A stretch of 41,952 nucleotides of DNA from Sulfuricella sp. (GCA_018336195.1 JAGXQV010000090.1:1-41952), one strand, 5' to 3'; counted from the first letter of the stretch, positions 32,948-41,247 are shown. Numbers and translations: made by a program. Notes: generated from the sequence alone by a model not told the origin.

Positions 32948-35164
32948 TCAGGTCGTGGGTTGCCTAATGGGCAACCCTATCCGGAAGGTGGTACCGATGC
33001 CGACGGTGCTCTCAACGTTAATTTCGCCGTGGTGTTTCTGAACGATGCTGTAGGAAACCGAGAGTCCCAGCCCCGTGCCTTTTCCGATCGGTTTGGTGGT
33101 GAAGAACGGATCGAAGATGCGGGAAAGATTCTCTGCGGAAATGCCTTTGCCCGTGTCAGCCACTTCGAGCCACACGCGCTCGCCTGCCGTGCCGGTGCGA
33201 AGGGTGATAGTGCCTTGCTCTTCGATGGATTGGGCGGCATTCACCAGCAGGTTCACGAATACTTGGTTGAGTTGGGGAAGCAGGCACTCCACCAGAGGTA
33301 GCTCGCCATATTCCTTGTTCACTGTGCATTTGTACTTGAGTTCGTTCCAGACCACGTTGAGGGTGCTGTCCAGCCCCCGGTGGAGGTCCTCCATTCGCCA
33401 CTGCACCTCCTCATCCACATGAGAGAAGTCCTTGAGATCCTGGACGATTTTCTTTACCCGGTTTATCCCGTCGAGGGACTCATCCAGGATGGCTTGCACG
33501 TCCTGCCTGAGAAAGGCGAGATCCACCGCCGCCTTGACGCTACGCATTTTTTCCCGTGAGGCCTCGTCCAGAGACGGTTCCGCCTGCTCATAGGCATCCA
33601 AGACGGAAAGGAAATCCGGCAAGTATTTCGCCAGGGTGCCAAGGTTGGAATAGACGTAGCCGATAGGATTGTTGATCTCGTGGGCCACGCCTGCCGCCAG
33701 TTGACCGATGGAGGCCAACTTCTCCGACTGCAGCAACTGGCTTTGGGCCAGCCCCAGCTTGTTGTTGAGTTCCTTCAGTTCCATGTTGGCCCGGGTAAGC
33801 TCCGCCAGACGCGCACGGGCGTCGGCTTCTGCATGTTTGAGTTCCGTCAGGTCGGTCATGGTCGCCACATAACTCACAATCTCGCCATCCTCGCCGTACA
33901 CCGGGGATACGTTGACCAGCACGGGAATGTTGCGTCCGTCCTTGCTGCGGCGCAGTGTCTCGCCTCTAAAACGGCCCTCTTCCCGCGCAATCCTCACCGT
34001 TTCCGCAGGCGTGACCAGCCCATTTGGTGGCGCCAGGATGGAAATAGATTGCCCTGCCACCTCGGCCAGCGTATAGCCGAAGAGACGGTCGAAAGCCGGA
34101 TTGACGTAGATAAAATTCAGTTCCAGATCGCCGATGATGACGATGGCCTCGTCGGACTGCCTGAGTGCCTCGCTCAGTTTGCGGCGCTCGACCAGTTCCT
34201 CCTTCAACTGCGTATTGGCGGCCCGCAATTCGACCGTGCGAAGGGCCACCTCCTCTTCCAGATGCTGCCGGTGCCGCACCAGTTCTGTGTCCCGCGCGTG
34301 GATACGCGCCACCATGTCGTTGAAGCCGCTGGCTAGTTGGGCAATTTCATTGGCGCCGGTCACCGCCAACGGACGGATAAGATTTTCCTGGCCTCCGGCG
34401 ATATCGCGCATGGCGGCGACGGTCAGTTGCAACGGGCGGGTAATACTCCTGGCAAGGATGAAGGCAATCAGCGACAAAACCATGCCGGCGCCGATTATCA
34501 GCAATAAGGTGCGCATTCCCTGCACCTGCACGGCTTTGTCCACATCGTCGATGTAGATTCCCGAGCCGATAATCCAGCCCCATGGCTCGAATTTCTTGAC
34601 GAAGGAAAGCTTGGGATACGGCACATCGGTGGAACCGCCACCAGCTAGGGGCTTGGGCCAGTCGTAGGTGACATAGCCTTGACCATTCTTGCTGGTTGCC
34701 TCGACGAAGGCAACGAAGAGGTTCTTTTTTCCATCCGTGGCGATCATTGGGCCGCCGATGCCGCTGCGCAGGCCGGTAGCACGGTTGAATTGGGGGGCAG
34801 CCAGCACCTTGCCGTCGAGGGCAGGTATCGTCGGATGCATAATCATCGTTGGGAAGGGTGTGCCCAGGTCGTTAAGCCAGAAATATTCCGTCCCGTCGTA
34901 ACGCATAGCCTTGATGGCACCAATGGCGGCGGCCTTGGCTGCCGTCTCCGTCACATTGCCTGCCTGTTGCAACTCGTGATAATGCACCAGCACGCTGTAA
35001 GCGCTTTCCACCAAGTGTCGGGTCTTGAGTTCCTTTTCGCCCCAAAGGGTCGCCCGCACCGTCAGGATGTCGATGATGCCACTAAGCAGGATGCCCAGGA
35101 TGAATATGAACACCATAGTCCATATCCGGTTGCGAACGTTAAGGTGATCCAGAAACGCAAACAT
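32948..35164 (-). CDS. Cache-domain sensor histidine kinase
   Basis: A 738-residue membrane kinase. TM1 is at about 15-32, followed by a single Cache domain (AIKAMRYDGTEYFWLNDLG, MIMHPTIPALDGKVL, FVKKFEPWGWIIGSGIYIDD), TM2 (about 218-238, LLLIIGAGMVLSLIAFILAR), a HAMP domain, a coiled segment, PAS (about 335-450, IGDLELNFIYVNPAFDRLFG), a second coiled linker and HisKA/HATPase with the phospho-His in AAGVAHEINNPIG, then NLLVNAAQSI, DTGKGIS and GTGLGLSVSYSI. Small-molecule sensing in the periplasm is typical of Cache. No response regulator is encoded beside it. Confidence 0.93.
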   Translation of the reverse strand: MFAFLDHLNVRNRIWTMVFIFILGILLSGIIDILTVRATLWGEKELKTRHLVESAYSVLVHYHELQQAGNVTETAAKAAAIGAIKAMRYDGTEYFWLNDLGTPFPTMIMHPTIPALDGKVLAAPQFNRATGLRSGIGGPMIATDGKKNLFVAFVEATSKNGQGYVTYDWPKPLAGGGSTDVPYPKLSFVKKFEPWGWIIGSGIYIDDVDKAVQVQGMRTLLLIIGAGMVLSLIAFILARSITRPLQLTVAAMRDIAGGQENLIRPLAVTGANEIAQLASGFNDMVARIHARDTELVRHRQHLEEEVALRTVELRAANTQLKEELVERRKLSEALRQSDEAIVIIGDLELNFIYVNPAFDRLFGYTLAEVAGQSISILAPPNGLVTPAETVRIAREEGRFRGETLRRSKDGRNIPVLVNVSPVYGEDGEIVSYVATMTDLTELKHAEADARARLAELTRANMELKELNNKLGLAQSQLLQSEKLASIGQLAAGVAHEINNPIGYVYSNLGTLAKYLPDFLSVLDAYEQAEPSLDEASREKMRSVKAAVDLAFLRQDVQAILDESLDGINRVKKIVQDLKDFSHVDEEVQWRMEDLHRGLDSTLNVVWNELKYKCTVNKEYGELPLVECLLPQLNQVFVNLLVNAAQSIEEQGTITLRTGTAGERVWLEVADTGKGISAENLSRIFDPFFTTKPIGKGTGLGLSVSYSIVQKHHGEINVESTVGIGTTFRIGLPIRQPTT

Positions 35165-35231
35165 TGTTTACCCCCCGGCGGGGCCATCCCCACATTATGC
35201 ATATTAGCCGAATTATTGATCCAGCCCATTA

Positions 35232-35264
35232 ATTCCGGCTTCCCGCAAAGCGGGAAGCCGGAAT
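35232..35264. repeat. Perfect 15-bp hairpin
   Basis: ATTCCGGCTTCCCGC-AAA-GCGGGAAGCCGGAAT is a perfect inverted repeat upstream of the Cache kinase start. Without a T-run it may be a cryptic repeat (REP-like) or a transcript end for the degraded gene to the right. Confidence 0.6.
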
Positions 35265-35276
35265 CGGCGGAAGCGA

Positions 35277-35500
35277 CCAGCCATCGTTTAGGCTGTCGGC
35301 AAGCGCACTCGCCAGCATGTCGAGGAAAGCGCGGGTTTTGGTGGGCATCAGGCACCGTCCGGGAAACACCGCTCAGGCGGTGGTGGTCGGCGAGCACCCG
35401 GCGCAATTCGCCGCGCTGCACGTGGGGCGCGGCGAAATAGTCGGGGGCGGCGTAAAGCCCATGTGGGAACACGACGATCCGCCGCGCCGCGAGTTGTAAG
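35277..35500 (-). pseudogene. LysR-type regulator, second remnant
   Basis: Reads LAARRIVVFPHGLYAAPDYF and QRGELRRVLADHHRLSG in one frame, then GRCLMPTKTRAFLDMLASAL with ADSLND in another: the effector-domain strand and the C-terminal helix of a LysR protein with the part between deleted and a frameshift near 35365-35380. The DNA-binding half is gone. It is a different sequence from the remnant at 31283. Confidence 0.75.
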
Positions 35501-35539
35501 GTTCGGTTGAACAACGTGAACCTTCAGCCAAGCTAATAA

Positions 35540-37810
35540 TTACTTCGACTCCATCACCCAAACCCCATTCCATTCCTCGGGCGGGGGGGCTTCCTGGAAG
35601 TGTTTGCAGCGCTCGATGTAGAGCTTGGAGGGCTTGTCGGCGCCGTGGTAGGCGAGCACCTGGGAGAACTCGGCGATGGCCTCGTCCCAGCGTTTCTGGC
35701 GGTAGAGGGTGATGCCGTTGCGAAAGCGCGGCAGGGCTTCGATGATTTCCGGGAAGGTTTCATCCGAGTGATAGTCGAGGACTTCGTGGATCGCCACCGG
35801 CTGGGTCTTGCCTTTGACCACCACCAAGTCGACTTCGCGGGTGCGGTAGGTGCCCTTGAGTTTGCGCCAAGTGAATTCGCTGATGAGGATGCGCGCGCCA
35901 TATTGCTTGCACGCCGATTCGAGGCGCGAGGCGAGATTCACGCCGTCGCCGATGATGGTGAAATCCATGCGTTTTTTCGAGCCGATATTCCCCGAGACCA
36001 CCGTGTCGGTGTTAAGGCCCACGCCGATGTCCACCGGCAGCTTGGCTTCGGCGGCGCGCTGCTTGTTCCAGCCGAATAGCACGCGGATCATGCTGATGGC
36101 GGCGCGCACCGCGCGGTCGGCGTCGTCCTCGTGGGCGACGGGTATTCCGAAGGCGGCCATGATGGCGTCGCCGATGAACTTGTCGAGCATCCCTTCCTCT
36201 TTCTGGATGCAATCGACCATCAGGGTAAAGTATTCGTTGAGCAGCGACACCGTGGCCTGCGCGCCCAGTTGTTCGGTGAGGGTGGTGAAACCGCGCACGT
36301 CGGAGAACATCACCGTGCATTCGACGTTCTGCCCGCCGAGGATTTCCGCGCCGCTGGCCACCAGGCGGTCGGCGATGCCGGGGTCCATGTAGCGCGACAT
36401 GGTGGATTTGAGGCGTTTTTCGCTGCTGATATCTTCGATCACCAGCATCGAGCCGATGCGTTTTTTGTCGGCGTTGAGCAGGGGTTGGGCGGTCATGTTG
36501 ACCGAGAGTTTTTCGCCTCCTACTTCCAGCCCGGCATCCATGGTGACTTCGGATTTCTGGGTTTCCCCGACGCGCTTGAGCTTCTCCAGCACCCATTCGT
36601 TGGCTCCGGCGAAGAACTCGCGGGCCGGACGATTGAGAAGCTGGGCTTCGGCGACCTTCAAAATATTCAGACCGGCGGCGTTGCAGGTGGCGATGCTCTC
36701 CGCTTCGTCGAGGGTGATGAGGCCGTTGGACATGGATTCCAGCATCGCCTCGTTGTAGTTCTTCATGTTCTGCACGTCGGCGAACAGTTTGGCGTTTTCC
36801 AGGGCGATCGACACTTGCGCGGTAAAAGCGCGCAGACGCGCTTCATCCTCGTTGGTGAAAGTGCCGCCGCGCTTGTTGAGAACTTGGGTCACGCCGATGA
36901 TCTTGCCGGCCTTGTTGATGACCGGCACGCATAAAATCGAGCGGGTGAAATAGCCGGTCTTCTTGTCGAACGCCGGGTTGAAGCGCAGGTCGGCGTAGGC
37001 GTAGGGAATGTTGATGGTCTTGCCGGAGGTGAACACCGCCCCGGCGATGCCGACGTGGTTGGGCAGGCGAATCTGCATGGATTCCAGCCCCTGGCCGACT
37101 TCCGACCACAGTTCCTTGGTCTTGTCGTCGTTGAGGAACAGCGTCGAGCGTTCCGCATTGAGCATCCGGGTGGCCTCGCCCATCACCTTGCGCAGTAGCG
37201 AGCCGAGCTTGATGTCGGCGGTGGCCTCGGAGACGATGTTGATGAATTCCATCTCCTGCTGGCGCACCCGGTTCATGCGCTCGATGAACTGGGCGCTTTG
37301 CAGGGCCAGGGTGCCCTGGCTGGTCATCGCCTCGAACAACGTCAGGTCGGCCTTGGTGAAATGCCCGGTTTTCTTGTTGAGGGTCTGCGCCACGCCGATG
37401 ACTTCGCCCTTGGCGGTGCGGATCGGCACGCACAGGATGTTGCGGGTGACGAAGCCGGTCTGCTCGTCCACGCTGCGGTTGAAGCGCGGGTCGGCGTAGG
37501 CGTCCTGGATGATGGTGCCTTCCCCGGTGGTGAAAACGTAGCCGGCGACACCGCTGGTATTGAGGATGCGAATCTCGCGCTGGATATTGCCCTGCGCCAC
37601 CCGCGAATACAATTCGTTGGTGTCGGGATCGTTGAGAAACAACGAACCGCGCTCGGAATTCAACTCGTTGGTGGTGATCTCCACCAGGGTGCGGAGGATC
37701 GCGTCGAGGCTGTCCTGCGCCGCGATGCGGTGGGAGATTTCCAGGAGCAGCGCCGCCTGGCGGAACTGGCGCTTTTGTTCGGTGGCGGATAGAACGGACT
37801 TGGTGGTCAT
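35540..37810 (-). CDS. GAF-GAF-PAS class III adenylate cyclase
   Basis: A 756-residue soluble cyclase. GAF1 (about 20-180) and GAF2 (about 195-345) are near-duplicates; GAF2 ends NKRGGTFTNEDE, matching the NK(X)nF(X)3DE motif of cyclic-nucleotide-binding GAF domains, while GAF1 has NKKTGHFTKADL. A PAS-like domain follows (about 355-465), then the cyclase (VMFSDVRGFT and DKFIGDAIMAAFG for the two metal Asp; KRMDFTIIGDGVN with the adenine-type Asp; RLES) and a C-terminal TPR-like helix pair. It probably makes cAMP, with nucleotide feedback through GAF2. No ribosome-binding site is visible before the ATG because a palindromic repeat abuts it. Confidence 0.93.
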   Translation of the reverse strand: MTTKSVLSATEQKRQFRQAALLLEISHRIAAQDSLDAILRTLVEITTNELNSERGSLFLNDPDTNELYSRVAQGNIQREIRILNTSGVAGYVFTTGEGTIIQDAYADPRFNRSVDEQTGFVTRNILCVPIRTAKGEVIGVAQTLNKKTGHFTKADLTLFEAMTSQGTLALQSAQFIERMNRVRQQEMEFINIVSEATADIKLGSLLRKVMGEATRMLNAERSTLFLNDDKTKELWSEVGQGLESMQIRLPNHVGIAGAVFTSGKTINIPYAYADLRFNPAFDKKTGYFTRSILCVPVINKAGKIIGVTQVLNKRGGTFTNEDEARLRAFTAQVSIALENAKLFADVQNMKNYNEAMLESMSNGLITLDEAESIATCNAAGLNILKVAEAQLLNRPAREFFAGANEWVLEKLKRVGETQKSEVTMDAGLEVGGEKLSVNMTAQPLLNADKKRIGSMLVIEDISSEKRLKSTMSRYMDPGIADRLVASGAEILGGQNVECTVMFSDVRGFTTLTEQLGAQATVSLLNEYFTLMVDCIQKEEGMLDKFIGDAIMAAFGIPVAHEDDADRAVRAAISMIRVLFGWNKQRAAEAKLPVDIGVGLNTDTVVSGNIGSKKRMDFTIIGDGVNLASRLESACKQYGARILISEFTWRKLKGTYRTREVDLVVVKGKTQPVAIHEVLDYHSDETFPEIIEALPRFRNGITLYRQKRWDEAIAEFSQVLAYHGADKPSKLYIERCKHFQEAPPPEEWNGVWVMESK

Positions 37811-37817
37811 AATGAGG

Positions 37818-37923
37818 ACAGTGTTTAGTGTTTAGTGTTCAGTGTTCAGTGCTTAGTGTTTAGTGGTGGAGGCGCTTCGCGCATTCCATAACTCAAAACT
37901 AAACACTCAACACTCAACACTGT
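37818..37923. repeat. Palindromic heptamer element, family A copy 3
   Basis: Ends ACAGTGTT/AACACTGT. The left arm is a run of 7-mers GTGTTTA, GTGTTTA, GTGTTCA, GTGTTCA, GTGCTTA, GTGTTTA; the right arm is ACTAAAC, ACTCAAC, ACTCAAC. The core has GGCGC-TTCGC-GC and ATTCCATAACT, matching copy 1 in reverse. It overlaps the 3' end of the coiled-coil gene and stops eight bases before the cyclase ATG. Confidence 0.88.
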
Positions 37924-38455
37924 TATTTCCCTCCAGTTGTTCGCGCATGGCCTGGATGGTTTCCTGAAGTTGGCTGATTTCAGCGCTGGCCGCTTGGCGT
38001 TCGGCCTGAATCGCATTTTCCGTCTCGCCCCGGCGCAATTCGAGTTGCTCGCGCAATTCGCCGGCAGTCGCCTTTAGTTGGGCAATTTCCCCGGCGCTCG
38101 CCGAAACCGCCCGCTGAATACGGGTCTCCTCCTCAACCTGTTTCAATTCCAGAGCCTCGCGCAGCGCCGCCGCGGCTGCTTTCAACTGCACGATTTCATT
38201 GTTCGAATCGGCGAGCGCCCGCTGCACCGCCGACTCGCGCTCCATCCGCGCCTGCTCCAGCGCGTCGCGCAATGCCGCCGCAGTCGCCTTGAGCTGGGCG
38301 ATTTCCTGGCCGCCGCTCGCCAGCGCGGCCTGCACCGCTGTTTCCTTGTCGATGGCCTTCAGTTCCAGCTCGCCGCGTAACGCCTGCACGGTGCGTTGCA
38401 GGTCGCGGATTTCCGCCTGGGCAAGTTCCAGTTCGCTTTGCGGCGCGACAGTCAT
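37907..38455 (-). CDS. Coiled-coil protein of 36-residue repeats
   Basis: A protein of about 182 residues made almost wholly of four 36-residue repeats plus a partial fifth. Each repeat begins EI-x-x-L, has ALR-x-x-LE near position 11-18 and ends in an Ala/Ser-rich turn (for example EIAQLKATAAALRDALEQAR). It would form one long helix or a parallel coiled coil. The last codons and the TGA come from the palindromic repeat, giving the tail NNSVEC. ATG at 38455 (MTVAPQSEL) or 38497 (MAVELRL) could be the start; neither has a clear ribosome-binding site. It precedes the cyclase on the same strand by 96 bases. Function unknown; scaffold or partner of the cyclase is a guess. Confidence 0.8.
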   Translation of the reverse strand: MTVAPQSELELAQAEIRDLQRTVQALRGELELKAIDKETAVQAALASGGQEIAQLKATAAALRDALEQARMERESAVQRALADSNNEIVQLKAAAAALREALELKQVEEETRIQRAVSASAGEIAQLKATAGELREQLELRRGETENAIQAERQAASAEISQLQETIQAMREQLEGNNSVEC

Positions 38456-38560
38456 GAGAATCGGGTGTGGGTTGGATAAGCGCAATTCTACCGCCATCCG
38501 CCGGGGAATAAAGGGGTTTTATATATGCCCCCGGCCCCGTCAGCGGCGAGAAAACAACAA

Positions 38561-38589
38561 CCGGCGCAGTTCCCTAAGGGCTGCGCCGG
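38561..38589. other. Hairpin upstream of the coiled-coil gene
   Basis: CCGGCGCAG and CTGCGCCGG pair perfectly; inside, CCC-TA-AGGG extends the structure. On the plus strand it is followed by CGTATTTAG. It may be a terminator or repeat. Confidence 0.45.
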
Positions 38590-38641
38590 CGTATTTAGTC
38601 TATATCAGGCAAATGATGTCAAAACATGACAACAATATGTT

Positions 38642-38812
38642 TCCTGATTAGCGCTGATTTTCAGCTATTGGTTCGGTTCTTCGGAGCGGCCTTGGCCGCG
38701 ATTGCGGTGCCTCTTCGTGATACCTTCTGTCGCGGGCAAGCCTCGCTCCTACAGGATAAAGAGTCATTTATTTGAAACATCCGGCCAAGCCGAAGATCAG
38801 CGCTAATCAGGA
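38642..38812. mobile_element. MITE-like element with 17-bp terminal inverted repeats
   Basis: Bounded by perfect 17-bp inverted repeats, TCCTGATTAGCGCTGAT and its complement, 171 bp in total. The interior contains GCGGGCAAGCCTCGCTCC followed by TACAGG, which resembles the REP sequences scattered in Pseudomonas genomes, and a GCGGCCTTGGCCGC palindrome. There is no credible gene inside. The form suggests a non-autonomous mobile element carrying a REP-like core. Confidence 0.65.
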
Positions 38813-38834
38813 TATGTTTTGAATTGAATTCCGC

Positions 38835-38898
38835 GGTGATGGGTAATGAGGAATGGGTAATGCCCCCTCCCATTACCCATCACTCATTACCTATCACC
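38835..38898. repeat. Palindromic heptamer element, family B
   Basis: The right arm reads CCCATTA, CCCATCA, CTCATTA, CCTATCA, CC; the left arm is the matching GGTGATG, GGTAATG, AGGAATG, GGTAATG. The two 28-bp arms differ at only a few positions and are separated by a short C-run. The heptamer is the one tandemly repeated at 3-60. It lies just downstream of the MITE-like element and 45 bases from the end of the MBL gene. Confidence 0.85.
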
Positions 38899-38943
38899 TT
38901 GCTTGGCTCCCCGCTTAGGTAAAGCGTCCGTGAAGAGCCGTGG

Positions 38944-39756
38944 TCAGAACTTCACGACTTCGCCGACTTTCATTTCGCGCAGATTGGTCTTCATGCCCTG
39001 CTTGGCAAGAGCCTTGGCGAAGGCATCGACTGTCCCGTCGAGCACCGCGAAAGTCCCGAAGTGCATGGGGATCACCATCCCCGGATTGACCAGGCGCACG
39101 GCTTCGGCGGCGCGTTCCGGGCCCATGGTGAAGTGTCCGCCGATGCAGGCGAGCATGGCGTCGATCTTGTTGAATTTGGCGATCAGCGCCATGTCGCTGA
39201 ACACGTCGGTGTCGCCGGTGTGGTAAAGGGTCGGGCCGTTTTTCACCGCCACCACGAATCCGCCGGGGTTGCCGCCGTCGTGGATGTCCTTGTCGGCGCT
39301 GCCTTCCGGGGCCATCACCGAGGAACTGTGGATGGCCGGGATGAAGGTGATTTTCACCTCGCCGCCGAGCAGACTCAGTTCGCCGCCGAAATTACCGCCG
39401 GTATCGTAGCCCATCAATTCCTTGGGGTAGCCGCCGTATTGCACCAGCGCCTTGCCCAGATCGAAGGTGGTCACCAGCTTGGCGCCGGTCTTCTTGGCGA
39501 TTTCCACGGCGTTGCCGACATGGTCGAAATGCCCGTGGGTAATCAGGATCAGGTCGACCTTGTCGAGTTTGGCGAGGTCTTCCTTGCCGTTCTTGTTGGC
39601 GGGGTTGACGATCCACGGGTCGATCAGCAGCACCTTGCCGTTCGGGGTGGTCAGTTTGAAAGCGGCATGGCCGTACCAGGCGAGGTCGGTAGCGGCAAAC
39701 ACCGCGACGGGAAAGAGCAGGCAGAAAACCAGCAGGGATTGCAGCAGTTTTTTCAC
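38944..39756 (-). CDS. Exported metallo-beta-lactamase-fold hydrolase (UPF0173-like)
   Basis: A 270-residue protein with a Sec signal peptide (KKLLQSLLVFCLLFPVAVFA) followed by the MBL fold typical of UPF0173 hydrolases: WYGHAAFKL, DPWIVNP, LILITHGHFDH (metal ligands), AIHSSSV, TLYHTGDTDVFSDM and IPMHFGTF. Most members are cytosolic; a signal peptide here is less usual. The start is GTG at 39756, chosen because a near-perfect Shine-Dalgarno, AAGGAGGTG, ends six bases before it; the open frame continues into folA without a better start. It begins one base after the folA stop, so the two are coupled. Substrate unknown. Confidence 0.9.
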   Translation of the reverse strand: MKKLLQSLLVFCLLFPVAVFAATDLAWYGHAAFKLTTPNGKVLLIDPWIVNPANKNGKEDLAKLDKVDLILITHGHFDHVGNAVEIAKKTGAKLVTTFDLGKALVQYGGYPKELMGYDTGGNFGGELSLLGGEVKITFIPAIHSSSVMAPEGSADKDIHDGGNPGGFVVAVKNGPTLYHTGDTDVFSDMALIAKFNKIDAMLACIGGHFTMGPERAAEAVRLVNPGMVIPMHFGTFAVLDGTVDAFAKALAKQGMKTNLREMKVGEVVKF

Positions 39757-39757
39757 G

Positions 39758-40246
39758 TTACACCTCCTTGTCGTAAATGACGAAATGATAGACGAGTCCG
39801 TTGGACTCATGACACTCCCGCGAGGTTTCCCGCCACGCGCCGCCGCCAAATTCGGGGAAATGCGCGTCGCCCGCGAAGGGCTGCTGGATTTCGGTGAGAT
39901 AGAGGCGGTCGGCGAGCGCCAGCGCCTGGCGATAGAGGTTTTCCCCACCGATGAAGAAGATTTCCTGGTCGCCACCGCACACCGCCAGCGCTTCTTCGAG
40001 GGAATGCGCGACCAGCGCGCCTTCCGCCCGATACGCCGGATCGCGGCTGATGACCACGTGGGGCCGCCCGGGCAGCTTGCCGGGCAGCGATTCCCAGGTC
40101 TTGCGCCCCATCACGATATGGTGCCCCAGGGTGAGTTGCTTGAAGTGCTGCAAATCGGCGGGCAGCCGCCACGGCAGGCGGTTGTCGATGCCGATCACGC
40201 GATTGGCCGCCATGGCGGCAATGAGGGAGATACGATTTTTTTTCAT
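39758..40246 (-). CDS. folA: Dihydrofolate reductase
   Basis: Reduces dihydrofolate to tetrahydrofolate with NADPH. The 162 residues from ATG 40246 contain ISLIAAMAANRVIGIDNRLPWRLPADLQHF (parts: residues 5-34, with the active-site Asp in the PADLQHF segment), IVMGRKTWESLPG, HVVISRD, FIGGENLYRQAL and LYLTEIQ. It is a chromosomal-type FolA rather than a cassette-borne dfr. An in-frame GTG at 40276 would overlap intI and is less likely. It lies 26 bases downstream of intI on the same strand and could be co-transcribed with it. Confidence 0.96.
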   Translation of the reverse strand: MKKNRISLIAAMAANRVIGIDNRLPWRLPADLQHFKQLTLGHHIVMGRKTWESLPGKLPGRPHVVISRDPAYRAEGALVAHSLEEALAVCGGDQEIFFIGGENLYRQALALADRLYLTEIQQPFAGDAHFPEFGGGAWRETSRECHESNGLVYHFVIYDKEV

Positions 40247-40272
40247 CAATGGACTTTCAACAAAAGCCTGTT

Positions 40273-41247
40273 TCACAGCAGGTCCAGCGGGCTTTGCACC
40301 CCTTTGCCGCCGCGATTCAGCACATGGGTATAAATCATCGTCGTCTGCACGTCCTTGTGGCCCAGCAATTCCTGCACCGTGCGGATATCGTAGCCGGATT
40401 GCAAAAGATGGGTCGCGAAGGAATGGCGGAAGGTATGCGGCGTCACCGGCTTGGTGATGTCTGTCCGTGCTGCCGCGCCCTTAACCGCGCGTTGCAGGCT
40501 TTTCTCGTCCAGGTGATGGCGGCGCGTCACCCCGGAACGCGGATCGAGCGACAGCGCGCGCGCCGGAAACACATATTGCCAACCCCATTCCTTCGCTGCA
40601 TTGGGATACTTTTTCTCCAGCGCATAAGGCAGGTAAACCGCACCGTAACCCGCCGCCACATCCTCGTCATGGAGCATCTTCACCCGCGCCAAATGCGCCT
40701 GTAACGGCATAATCAAAGCCTCCGGCAACATCGTCACCCGATCCTTGAAGCCCTTACCCTCGCGCACGGTAATCTGGCGCATCTCGAAATCCACATCCTT
40801 CACCCGCAGCCGCACGCACTCCATCAAGCGCAAACCGCCGCCGTAAAGCAGGCTCGCCATCAGCCACAAAGTCCCGTCCAGCCGGCTCAACACCGACTTC
40901 ACCTCGCTCACCGTCAACACCACCGGCAAGCGCTGCGGCATCTTCGCCTGCGTCACGTTGTCCAGCCACGGCAGTTCCACCGCCAACACCTCGCGGTAAA
41001 GAAACAGCAACGCGCTTTTCGCCTGGTTTTGCGTCGAAGCGGACACATTGCCCACCACCGCCAGATGCGACAAAAACGCCTCCACCTCCGCCGCCCCCAT
41101 CTGCGCAGGATGCGTCTTGTCGTGAAACAAAATGTAGCGTTTAATCCAGTCCAGATAGACCCGCTCGGTACGGATGCTGTAATGCTTGGTGCGCAGCACG
41201 GCCTGTACTTGATCGAGCAGCTTTGGCGGATTAGCGGGAACAGGCAT
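40273..41247 (-). CDS. intI: Integron integrase IntI
   Basis: A 324-residue tyrosine recombinase that inserts and excises gene cassettes at attI and attC. The catalytic residues are R140 ([15 protein letters not shown]), H271, R274 ([15 protein letters not shown]), H297 (LLGHKDVQ) and Y306 (MIYTHVL). The stretch 209-228, [20 protein letters not shown], is the extra segment that distinguishes IntI from other XerC-like recombinases. The N-terminus ([22 protein letters not shown]) matches IntI. ATG at 41247 is preferred; upstream in-frame ATGs would encode an unrelated extension. No frameshift is seen, so it seems functional. The array should start to its right. Confidence 0.95.
   Translation of the reverse strand: MPVPANPPKLLDQVQAVLRTKHYSIRTERVYLDWIKRYILFHDKTHPAQMGAAEVEAFLSHLAVVGNVSASTQNQAKSALLFLYREVLAVELPWLDNVTQAKMPQRLPVVLTVSEVKSVLSRLDGTLWLMASLLYGGGLRLMECVRLRVKDVDFEMRQITVREGKGFKDRVTMLPEALIMPLQAHLARVKMLHDEDVAAGYGAVYLPYALEKKYPNAAKEWGWQYVFPARALSLDPRSGVTRRHHLDEKSLQRAVKGAAARTDITKPVTPHTFRHSFATHLLQSGYDIRTVQELLGHKDVQTTMIYTHVLNRGGKGVQSPLDLL

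Noticed and set aside
38661..38873. 70-codon minus-strand frame near 38.7 kb
   Set aside because: It lies inside the MITE-like element and runs into the heptamer palindrome; it has no ribosome-binding site or recognisable protein pattern.
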